A stretch of 6,598 nt of DNA from Bacteroidota bacterium (GTDB lineage Bacteria > Bacteroidota > Bacteroidia > NS11-12g > UBA9320), in NCBI GenBank assembly GCA_024638525.1, contig JAHEKB010000134.1, positions 1 through 6,598 of the forward strand. The letters are read 5' to 3'. Below are positions 1-6,598 of this stretch, piece by piece (positions within the stretch are counted from its first letter, which is position 1; every line of letters starts with the position of its first letter). Under the pieces are notes generated by a model that made no database searches, was not told the DNA's origin, and saw only the letters and a program-made list of their open reading frames with translations. The translations under genes were made by a program, and so were the position numbers.

Positions 1-1713
1 ACCGCGATGGGCAGTAGACTGATGAAAAGGTGGATGCTTTTTCCTTTGCTTGATGAAAAAGCGCTGGAACAAAGGCTTGGGATTGTAGATTACCTATTAG
101 CAGATCCCACACTTTGCAATACCATTGAAGTTGAGCTAAAAAACATGGGCGATCTCGAACGCTTGGTTTCAAAGATTGCTATGAAAAGGGTGCAGCCTCG
201 AGAGTTGTTGCACTTGAGCGAATCACTTAAATCCGTAGACAAGCTTAGAACCGCTGTCGAAGCTGTTGAATGCAGAGAGCTTAAGCTCAGTCTGGCAGAC
301 TTGCAAGATCACGCTGAGGTGATTTCTTTGATAGATTCTCAAATTGTTGAAGAACCCCCTGCTGTGCTCAATAAAGGTCAAGTATTCCAATCCGGAGTAG
401 ATCGAGAATTGGATCAGTTTCAGGAAATCAGCAAAAACGGGAAAGACTTGCTGCTTAAGATCAAAGAGGAAGAAAGTCAAGCTACTGGCATCAGCTCGTT
501 AAAACTTGCCTTTAACAACGTATTCGGTTACTATTTGGAAGTAACCAATACACATAAGGACAAGGTACCCGAACATTGGATGCGCAAGCAAACCTTGGTC
601 AATGCCGAGCGTTATATCACCCCTGAACTAAAAGAATTTGAGGAAAAAATTCTTCAGGCTGAAGACAAGATTTCAGCAATTGAAAGTAAACTCTACTCTG
701 AACTTGTCAATAAAATAAACGCTTATACCTCTGCCATTCAGAAAAATGCTCAATTGATGGCTGCGTTGGATTGCCTCCAATCTTTTGCCTATTTGGGCAG
801 GGAAAAAGATTATAATAGACCAGAACTGAACATGGATCTAGCCATTGCAATAAAAGACGGCAGGCATCCAGTCATTGAAGAACAGTTGCCCATAGGTGAG
901 CATTATATTCCCAACGATATATATTTAAACAACGAAGATCAACAGACCATTATCCTAACTGGGCCAAATATGTCAGGTAAGTCCGCCATATTGAGGCAGA
1001 CGGCACTTACGGTGCTCTTGGCGCAGATGGGCAGCTATGTTCCTGCTAGGCATGCACAAATAGGCTTGGTAGACAAAATATACACCAGGGTTGGAGCTTC
1101 AGACAACATATCTCAAGGTGAATCAACCTTTATGGTTGAAATGGTCGAAACGGCATCTATATTGAATAACCTTTCCGAGCGGAGCCTCATTATCTTAGAT
1201 GAGATTGGCAGGGGAACCAGCACTTTTGACGGAGTATCCTTGGCTTGGGCAATTGCCGAACATTTGTGTACTCATTCGTATAGACCCAAGACCTTTTTTG
1301 CGACACACTATCACGAGCTCAATGAATTAGAGGCCAAATATGAGGGAATTAAGAATTACCACGTCAGCACTGAGGAAAAAGATGGCAAAGTGATTTTTTT
1401 ACGAAAAATGAAAAAGGGCGGCAGCGAGCACTCCTTTGGAATTCATGTGGCTAAAATGGCGGGAATTCCAAAATCCGTTGTCAAAAGAGCCTCAACCATT
1501 CTGTCGCATTTAGAAGAAAATCGCGCACAGATCAGTGGAAGGGAACAATTAAAAAAAGTTTCGCCTGAACATTTTCAGTTGAATTTGTTTCAATTAAATG
1601 ACCCTCAATTAAAAGAAGTGCTAGAAATGCTCCATACTTTGGACATCGAAAAGCTTACCCCTATTGAGGCTTTAATGAAATTAAATGAGATCAAACAGCT
1701 TCTTGAAGATTAG
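1..1713 (+). CDS. mutS: DNA mismatch repair protein MutS, C-terminal two thirds (5' partial)
   Basis: MutS recognises base mismatches and small insertion/deletion loops in the cytoplasm and, as an ATP-driven clamp, recruits MutL to start repair. The reading frame is open from the first base, and the visible start (TAMGSRLMKRW) is internal core-domain sequence, so the ATG at position 7 is an internal Met. Numbering from the first visible codon: core/lever helices at about 1-170, the DNA clamp at about 171-215 (FNNVFGYYLEV to ITPELKEFE), then the returning lever. The ABC-type ATPase follows, with Walker A GPNMSGKS at 321-328, a STFMVEM signature at 375-381, Walker B/D-loop LDEIGRGTSTFDG from 399 (Asp400, Glu401), and the FFATHYHE switch at 432-439. 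The C-terminus has the dimerisation helices and an LTPIEALMKLNEIK tail. Bacterial MutS is usually about 850-870 residues, so roughly 290 N-terminal residues, including the mismatch-reading Phe-x-Glu domain, lie outside the window. All visible motifs are intact. MutS2 is unlikely because the clamp is present and no Smr domain follows. Confidence 0.97.
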   Translation, partial: TAMGSRLMKRWMLFPLLDEKALEQRLGIVDYLLADPTLCNTIEVELKNMGDLERLVSKIAMKRVQPRELLHLSESLKSVDKLRTAVEAVECRELKLSLADLQDHAEVISLIDSQIVEEPPAVLNKGQVFQSGVDRELDQFQEISKNGKDLLLKIKEEESQATGISSLKLAFNNVFGYYLEVTNTHKDKVPEHWMRKQTLVNAERYITPELKEFEEKILQAEDKISAIESKLYSELVNKINAYTSAIQKNAQLMAALDCLQSFAYLGREKDYNRPELNMDLAIAIKDGRHPVIEEQLPIGEHYIPNDIYLNNEDQQTIILTGPNMSGKSAILRQTALTVLLAQMGSYVPARHAQIGLVDKIYTRVGASDNISQGESTFMVEMVETASILNNLSERSLIILDEIGRGTSTFDGVSLAWAIAEHLCTHSYRPKTFFATHYHELNELEAKYEGIKNYHVSTEEKDGKVIFLRKMKKGGSEHSFGIHVAKMAGIPKSVVKRASTILSHLEENRAQISGREQLKKVSPEHFQLNLFQLNDPQLKEVLEMLHTLDIEKLTPIEALMKLNEIKQLLED

Positions 1714-3187
1714 TCTGTTTTGGCTATTAACATTGGCCCACTTTGCTTCAATGGCGCAGGAACATTGGATATTCTTGGATTCAAAATGCAGTCCTGAAGA
1801 GTCGTATTTCGACGCCCCTATCTGTGAGGACTACTTGGTAGAATTAGCCCAAGCAGATATCCCTATCGACAAGCAAAGCAGATGGTTGAATGCTTTGTCA
1901 ATAGATCAAAAGCATTTGAGTCAAGCTTTGAGTTTTCCATTTGTCGTGCATTCCCAATCCCAAAGTAGATACCGCAAATCAGAATGGGAGTTGCAAAGTG
2001 ATTTTGACTATGGAGCCGGTGATTGGCCTGCAAACATGATAGGTTTAGATTCTCTGCACCGCATGGGTTTTACCGGTAAAGGAGTGACCATAGCTGTCTT
2101 TGATGGAGGATTTAACAATTTGGACTCCATCGGTGGATTCGACAGTTTGCGATTTGACGGAAGAATCATAGCGCATAGAGATTTTGCCCTAAATAAGCCT
2201 CTGGGCTTTGATCAAAGTGCACACGGTATGCAGGTGATGAGCACAATGGCTGCAAATCAAAAAGATTCCCTCATCGGCACAGCACCACATGCAAACTACG
2301 TCTTGGCCAGAACCGAGGTGAGTGGAAGCGAAACCCACCAAGAGGAATTCAATTGGATCAATGCGATGGAATGGGCGGATTCTATTGGTGTAGACATAAT
2401 ACACAGCAGTTTGGGCTATTCCTTATTTGACAGCCTTCAAGGAGATTATTCCTATGCGGACATGGATGGTGAAACCACCATTATCACTATAGCAGCAGAA
2501 TTGGCTGCCAGCAGAGGCATATTGATTACCAATAGTGCCGGTAACTCTGGCAATGACCCATGGTATTACATCACTGCCCCCTGCGATGGACCAAATGTTC
2601 TTTGCGTTGGTGCGGTAGATAGTTTTGAGAACAAGCCGCAATTCTCCTCTTTTGGTCCCAGCAGTGACGGTAGAGTTAAACCAGATGTCATGGCATTGGG
2701 AGTAAGAAACACCATATACACCCCCCAAGGCAATTTGCGCACGGGCAGTGGCACTTCATTTAGCGGTCCGGTCATAGCAGGCGCAGTGGCATGCCTCATG
2801 CAGGCACATCCCAATAAATCCAATAGAGAGATCATGGATGCAGTCATCCAAAGTGCAGACCGATTTGAGAATCCAGATAGCGCCTATGGCTATGGCATCC
2901 CGGATTTTAGGGTGGCAGACAGTATTCTGCAAAGTTCTGCTAGCTCTGTGGTCATCCAAAATTTAAACATCAAGGTCTACCCCAACCCCAGTCAAGGCCT
3001 AATTAAAGTGCAGTGTGAGCCTGGTTCCCATTATCAACTATTGTGTTCAGATGGACGATTGGTGGATGAAGGTGTTTTTCATAATTTTTTGAATTTTTAT
3101 CCCCTCAGAGAGCAAGCAGTAGGCCACTATATTCTGCGCTTGGAAAAGGATGGGAAAATTGGCGTAACTACTCTTTTTAAATACTGA
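1685..3187 (+). CDS. Secreted S8 (subtilisin-like) serine peptidase with T9SS type A sorting domain
   Basis: This is a probable extracellular or cell-surface endopeptidase, exported by Sec and then across the outer membrane by the T9SS. Residues 1-24 form a signal peptide (hydrophobic LFWLLTLAHF, likely cleavage ASMA|Q). Residues 25-90 are a short prodomain-like segment with a SRWLNALSI motif. The S8 catalytic domain spans about 115-415: Asp140 (IAVFDGGF), His180 (SAHGMQVMSTMA), oxyanion Asn287 (NSAGNSGN) and nucleophile Ser358 (GTSFSGP). The last ~75 residues, from KVYPNPSQG at 430, match a T9SS type A sorting domain, normally removed on secretion. The ATG at 1685 is chosen because an in-frame TAA at 1682-1684 precedes it directly, so no upstream start is possible. 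A TTG at 1703 would give a shorter but still workable signal peptide. No clear Shine-Dalgarno site is seen. The start lies 29 nt inside mutS, suggesting co-transcription. The family is certain; substrate is unknown. The His motif is HGMQV rather than the usual HGT-type, so activity is likely but not proven. Confidence 0.93.
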   Translation: MRSNSFLKISLFWLLTLAHFASMAQEHWIFLDSKCSPEESYFDAPICEDYLVELAQADIPIDKQSRWLNALSIDQKHLSQALSFPFVVHSQSQSRYRKSEWELQSDFDYGAGDWPANMIGLDSLHRMGFTGKGVTIAVFDGGFNNLDSIGGFDSLRFDGRIIAHRDFALNKPLGFDQSAHGMQVMSTMAANQKDSLIGTAPHANYVLARTEVSGSETHQEEFNWINAMEWADSIGVDIIHSSLGYSLFDSLQGDYSYADMDGETTIITIAAELAASRGILITNSAGNSGNDPWYYITAPCDGPNVLCVGAVDSFENKPQFSSFGPSSDGRVKPDVMALGVRNTIYTPQGNLRTGSGTSFSGPVIAGAVACLMQAHPNKSNREIMDAVIQSADRFENPDSAYGYGIPDFRVADSILQSSASSVVIQNLNIKVYPNPSQGLIKVQCEPGSHYQLLCSDGRLVDEGVFHNFLNFYPLREQAVGHYILRLEKDGKIGVTTLFKY

Positions 3188-3191
3188 TCAG
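3184..3191. other. Perfect 8-bp palindrome formed by two abutting convergent stop codons
   Basis: CTGATCAG reads the same on both strands. Its TGA at 3185-3187 ends the peptidase gene, and the complementary TCA at 3188-3190 is the TGA that ends the barrel gene on the minus strand. No base separates the two genes. Pairing extends only weakly beyond the 8 bp, with one mismatch followed by two pairs, and there is no loop. It is therefore not a convincing intrinsic terminator hairpin. Transcription from each side must run at least to the last codon of its own gene, and probably some way into the opposite gene. Confidence 0.9.
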
Positions 3192-6100
3192 AATAGGTAT
3201 CGAGCCACTAGTCGGCCTATATGGATCACATCGGCATTCTGTGATTTTCTGCCGTCATAGCTCAAGACCATATGTATACTCCCTCCTATCCTTCGCTGGT
3301 AATTTAAGCTCCATGTCGCATTCTGGCCATCTTGAAGACCCCTCAGTAGTTCGTATCCCAAACTTGAACTCGGGGTGCCCTCAAATTCTACCTGTACATA
3401 ACTCAAACTGGCACCAAGTGCACCTTGATTTGCCTGAGTCCATTTAAAACTGCTTCCCACTTCAATATTCCTCGTATTGCCCAAATTGAGGCTGGTATCG
3501 TTTTCGGCGGAGTAGACGCCTGAAAAAAGTTCAATTCTAAGCACATTACTCAATTGAAATTGCAACTTCGGTTTGATTTCCCAATATTGGTAGTTGAAAT
3601 CTCGGCTGCTGAAGAATTCGCTGTTATAAGACTTGGTACCTCTTCTGTAATTGGTACGAACAGTCCACTGTTTTAAGGCATTCCATCTCAAGTTATAGCT
3701 TTGCTCGACATTAGACCTTTGGTCAAAACCGTTGGTGAGCAAGACCTTAGAGTTTGCTTGCTTCCAGCTTGCATCCATGCCAAATTTGGGATTGGATCTG
3801 TTGAAAAAAAGGGTTGACCGGAGGTTGCTTGATCTATTGATCAAACTGGAATCAGACAATGCGTTCGCAAAAGAGATAATCTCACCCGAACGCGGAAGCA
3901 CCTTTTGCTCAAATAGCACTGCAGAAACGGAATTAAATCGCGATAAAATTCGACCGCTTGCCGTTTTTCTATTGAGTATTTGGGCGGGATTCAATTCAAT
4001 AGATTCACTGAATTTGGTTGTTCTACTGGTTATGAAGCCCGGAACCGGGGTATAAATCCGAATGAAGTCCGCTCTGTTTCTATCTAGGTCTGAGGCGATT
4101 TCAAATTCATTCAACGACTGCACTTCATTGCTGTCGTAGTCATTCCATATGTAGTTTCCATTTCCAGACTGTATTTGCAAATATTGAAACTCTCGCCTTT
4201 GTTCCTGCCCTGTCCCTACCTGAACAAAGGTCTTAGTTCTTATAAACCTTTTAATCAGTCCTAAATCCAGTTCTAGTCTGCTTTGCAAAGTATTTTCCAA
4301 GGCGTTTTGAACCAAACTGCTGTCGTTGACCGCAAGATTTCTATAGGTGGTGATGAAATTCAGCTTATTTCCATTCTCGGATTGGTATGAGCTCCTCAAA
4401 CTGTAATTTCTGCCCGTGGTTGCCAATATGAATTCCCCTGAGCTCGGCAACTGATCGATGCGCTGATCATAGCTGAGTTCAAGATCAATCTTCTTTAATA
4501 CGGTCCTGAAATACGCCTCGGTCTCGGAATAACTAAAACTTCCTGAGTTAAGACTGTCAATTCCTCCAAGTTCAAATTGGCTCGCCTCTGTGGTAAACCT
4601 CAAGCCAATTAGTGATTTACCCATTTTCTGTTCCAATAAACTGTTTAATCTAAAATATTGATTGTCTTGTTCTTGGCTATCCATTTGGTTCATGCTCTGC
4701 AAGACATTTAGTTCTGATTTGAAACGCGTATTTGCCAAGGCATAGCCAAGTCTAAGATCACCGTTATAACCTGAATACAAATTGGGTCTCTGAAAACTCG
4801 ATAAATTCAAGTTTATTCCGCTTTCTGCATCCTTATTCAAGCCCACTCCTGCTCCAATGATGTGTTCCAATGATTCAAAAGCCGTTGTCAGAGCAGCGGG
4901 ATTATCCAATACCTTATTCCATTGCCTATTGAATTCGACCGAGCGATACCTCTCAATAAAGTTAAATCCATTGGTTACCATTTCGTAGTCCAGGCGGTGG
5001 TTGAATCTCCAAACAGAATCTTTCAAAAGTTTGCTGCCCTTTCTATAGGCCTTTAGACCATAACCTCGATTGTCTCCATCGTCTATCTTAGAAAAGGTGT
5101 TTTGGTCTCGTTCACTTATACTAAATTCAAGCCCACTTGCCACATTTCCTCTTTCATGCTTGAATCCTATGTTCCACATATTCAGACGGTTAGGCGCTAC
5201 AATTATCGAAACAGGAGCATAATTCCCCAAACCAGCTCCTCGGAATTCAAAGACCTTGCCGTTGGCTGAAGACTGAATCTGAACATAGCTGCCCTGTCCA
5301 TCACCGACAAAGCTGAATGCCACTTCAAAATAGAGTGAATCTTCACCGGGCTCGGTGATGTGAACAAAGATCTTTTCTCCTAAAGAATCGACTTGTCTAT
5401 AAACTATCCTATCCGCGTTGAAACTGGGACTGCTTCTAATATTGGCAATACTCGGATTGTTATCGCCAGAATTAGCAAGCAATTCCAATACGCTTTGACC
5501 ACTAAGGGAATCTACAGCATCCAAATCTTGCTGAAAGGGTTGGTTCTTCAGGTCCATTTCATTGAAGAAGTTGGCATATAGGGTAAATCCTCCCTTGCTT
5601 ACGGAACTCCCCGCTCTAAACACCGATCGAGCATAGTTTCTGTCTGAATATTGAAACTCACAGACAATTCTGCTGTAGCGCGTGATGAGCACATTAGGGG
5701 TGAAACTAATTTCTCCGGTATTGTAGTTCACCACATAATCGTTGTCCTCGCCTCGGGTCAATAGCTCGCCGTCCAAATAGACCTTTTCTGTTCCGGCAAT
5801 TACAATAATGAACAATTCTCCATTGCTCCCGCTAAGGCGATAAGGACCGCTGTTTCCATCTATGCCTTGGATCTGATTTCTGCTGAACCGACCTCTACTA
5901 ATGGCTGCTTCTACCCCGCTATTATGTGTCCAAGAGCCAATATCTCCTGTAGTTTTGAATTGCAATCCCCTGGATTTCTTGTAGTAATTCAGAAAATATG
6001 AGCGAGAAGGAGTTTGCATTAAAAAATCACCGACGGTCAGCATAGTGCTGTCTTTAGACAGTGTTATATAGACTTGGTCAAAATCCTGTATCTGCTGGGT

Positions 6101-6598
6101 ATTTCCATCGGGTTGGATAGGGTTGTTTTCATCACTTATCACGGCCAATACCTCCACATCATTGGGTAATTTGCCACTCAGTCTCAGATTCAAGTTGGAG
6201 TTGACCACGATGTCCTGAGCATTGCCAAAACCTATTCCCCGTGAAATATTTCCATAAGTGTTCAATTTACCATATTGGCTGCTTAATCGATCTGAGGGCG
6301 GTATGTAATCAAAGGGATTCTCTTGATAGATTTGCTGTATAAGTACCGGATCCTTTAGGCGATAATCCCTTTCCAATCTCAACAGCCTATAGCTGACAGA
6401 TACGGGTCGCTCAACCGAAGGAGCTTTCCACTTAAGACTGTCTCCAGTGAATTGATAATCTATCCCCCTTTCAAAACCAGCAATAACTATGGATAAGGGG
6501 TCTATAAGACCTGAATCCAAAAAATAACTCTGATTTTGCTCAAATTGTATTAGAGCTGATTTCTGGTTGGACCATTGAGCGTGAACACTCAGAAAAGA
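3188..6598 (-). CDS. Large outer-membrane beta-barrel protein of a Bacteroidota-specific, SprA-reminiscent family (N-terminus partial)
   Basis: This protein is predicted to sit in the outer membrane as a large beta-barrel; its function is unknown. The frame is open to the right edge, giving 1136 visible residues. Numbered from codon 6598-6596, it opens SFLSVHAQW, the tail of a signal peptide with likely cleavage HA|Q, so only about 10-20 residues are missing. Residues ~9-95 form a small periplasmic-type domain (ending near VSYRLL). Next come motifs GNISRGIGFGNAQD (116-129), QPDGNTQQIQDFDQVY (162-177), VGDF (189-192) and a YLDGELL...YVVNYNTGEISFTP segment (274-301). From about 310 to the end, alternating polar/hydrophobic stretches rich in aromatics, Asn and Ser look like many transmembrane beta-strands. 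The C-terminus, VARYLF, ends in Phe as expected of BAM-inserted barrels. The motifs recall SprA/Sov, the T9SS translocon, but that protein is roughly twice as long. I infer a related or similarly built barrel, not SprA itself. The gene is transcribed towards the peptidase gene; its promoter is outside the window. Confidence 0.85.
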   Translation of the reverse strand, partial: SFLSVHAQWSNQKSALIQFEQNQSYFLDSGLIDPLSIVIAGFERGIDYQFTGDSLKWKAPSVERPVSVSYRLLRLERDYRLKDPVLIQQIYQENPFDYIPPSDRLSSQYGKLNTYGNISRGIGFGNAQDIVVNSNLNLRLSGKLPNDVEVLAVISDENNPIQPDGNTQQIQDFDQVYITLSKDSTMLTVGDFLMQTPSRSYFLNYYKKSRGLQFKTTGDIGSWTHNSGVEAAISRGRFSRNQIQGIDGNSGPYRLSGSNGELFIIVIAGTEKVYLDGELLTRGEDNDYVVNYNTGEISFTPNVLITRYSRIVCEFQYSDRNYARSVFRAGSSVSKGGFTLYANFFNEMDLKNQPFQQDLDAVDSLSGQSVLELLANSGDNNPSIANIRSSPSFNADRIVYRQVDSLGEKIFVHITEPGEDSLYFEVAFSFVGDGQGSYVQIQSSANGKVFEFRGAGLGNYAPVSIIVAPNRLNMWNIGFKHERGNVASGLEFSISERDQNTFSKIDDGDNRGYGLKAYRKGSKLLKDSVWRFNHRLDYEMVTNGFNFIERYRSVEFNRQWNKVLDNPAALTTAFESLEHIIGAGVGLNKDAESGINLNLSSFQRPNLYSGYNGDLRLGYALANTRFKSELNVLQSMNQMDSQEQDNQYFRLNSLLEQKMGKSLIGLRFTTEASQFELGGIDSLNSGSFSYSETEAYFRTVLKKIDLELSYDQRIDQLPSSGEFILATTGRNYSLRSSYQSENGNKLNFITTYRNLAVNDSSLVQNALENTLQSRLELDLGLIKRFIRTKTFVQVGTGQEQRREFQYLQIQSGNGNYIWNDYDSNEVQSLNEFEIASDLDRNRADFIRIYTPVPGFITSRTTKFSESIELNPAQILNRKTASGRILSRFNSVSAVLFEQKVLPRSGEIISFANALSDSSLINRSSNLRSTLFFNRSNPKFGMDASWKQANSKVLLTNGFDQRSNVEQSYNLRWNALKQWTVRTNYRRGTKSYNSEFFSSRDFNYQYWEIKPKLQFQLSNVLRIELFSGVYSAENDTSLNLGNTRNIEVGSSFKWTQANQGALGASLSYVQVEFEGTPSSSLGYELLRGLQDGQNATWSLNYQRRIGGSIHMVLSYDGRKSQNADVIHIGRLVARYLF

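Noticed and set aside
7..9. ATG at position 7 as the start of a short MutS-like protein
   Set aside because: The codons before it are in frame and open, and the sequence at this point (TAMGSRLMKRW) is internal core-domain sequence of full-length MutS. The gene is simply cut by the window edge.
223..480. 85-codon minus-strand open frame opposite mutS
   Set aside because: It is antisense to conserved MutS sequence, with no recognisable protein features.
961..984. Walker A of MutS reads GPNMSGKS rather than the E. coli GPNMGGKS
   Set aside because: The Gly-to-Ser change leaves the essential GKS intact and, as far as I know, is the normal form in Bacteroidota MutS, so it is not a functional anomaly.
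2423..2728. Minus-strand open frames (about 67-101 codons) opposite the S8 peptidase catalytic domain
   Set aside because: They overlap one another and the conserved catalytic motifs of the plus-strand gene, and their translations show no family features.
3160..3200. Bidirectional intrinsic terminator at the convergent junction
   Set aside because: The T-run at 3174-3178 is upstream of the CTGATCAG palindrome, the palindrome has no loop, and extended pairing is poor, so no stable GC-rich stem followed by a U-tract can be drawn.
3732..4055. 107-codon plus-strand open frame inside the barrel gene
   Set aside because: It lies wholly antisense to a strongly supported coding region, has no recognisable domain or signal, and its composition fits a mirror frame of beta-strand-rich coding sequence.
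5393..5581. 62-codon plus-strand open frame inside the barrel gene
   Set aside because: It is short, antisense to the coding sequence and has no supporting features.

Overview
The window looks like chromosomal DNA from a member of the Bacteroidota. Three independent cues support this: a subtilase ending in a type IX secretion system (T9SS) C-terminal sorting domain, a very large outer-membrane beta-barrel protein with motifs characteristic of that phylum, and a MutS whose ATPase motifs (GPNMSGKS, GASDNISQGESTFMVEM) have the usual Bacteroidota form. Signal peptides ending in ...A|Q and the lack of clear Shine-Dalgarno sites fit as well. I cannot assign a family or genus from this sequence alone.

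Layout. Positions 1-1713 (+) hold the C-terminal two thirds of mutS; its start lies off the left edge. Positions 1685-3187 (+) hold a complete 500-residue secreted S8 (subtilisin-like) serine peptidase that begins inside the end of mutS with a 29-nt overlap. Positions 3188-6598 (-) hold a large outer-membrane beta-barrel protein that converges on the peptidase. Its frame stays open to the right edge, where the tail of a signal peptide is visible, so only a few N-terminal residues are missing. The window is essentially fully coding. There is no intergenic stretch of any length, and I saw no RNA genes, mobile elements, CRISPR arrays or sizeable repeats.

How the genes relate. mutS is a housekeeping DNA-repair gene. 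The peptidase downstream overlaps it and is probably co-transcribed and perhaps translationally coupled, although its secreted, T9SS-dependent role has no evident link to mismatch repair. The convergent barrel gene is a separate transcription unit. Its stop codon abuts the peptidase stop codon with no base between them, the two stops together forming TGATCA. Both the peptidase and the barrel protein act at the cell envelope, but nothing here proves that they cooperate.

The window does not show a clear new multi-gene system. The points most worth a second look are the uncharacterised barrel protein, the compact and motif-divergent peptidase, and the very tight packing of the three genes.
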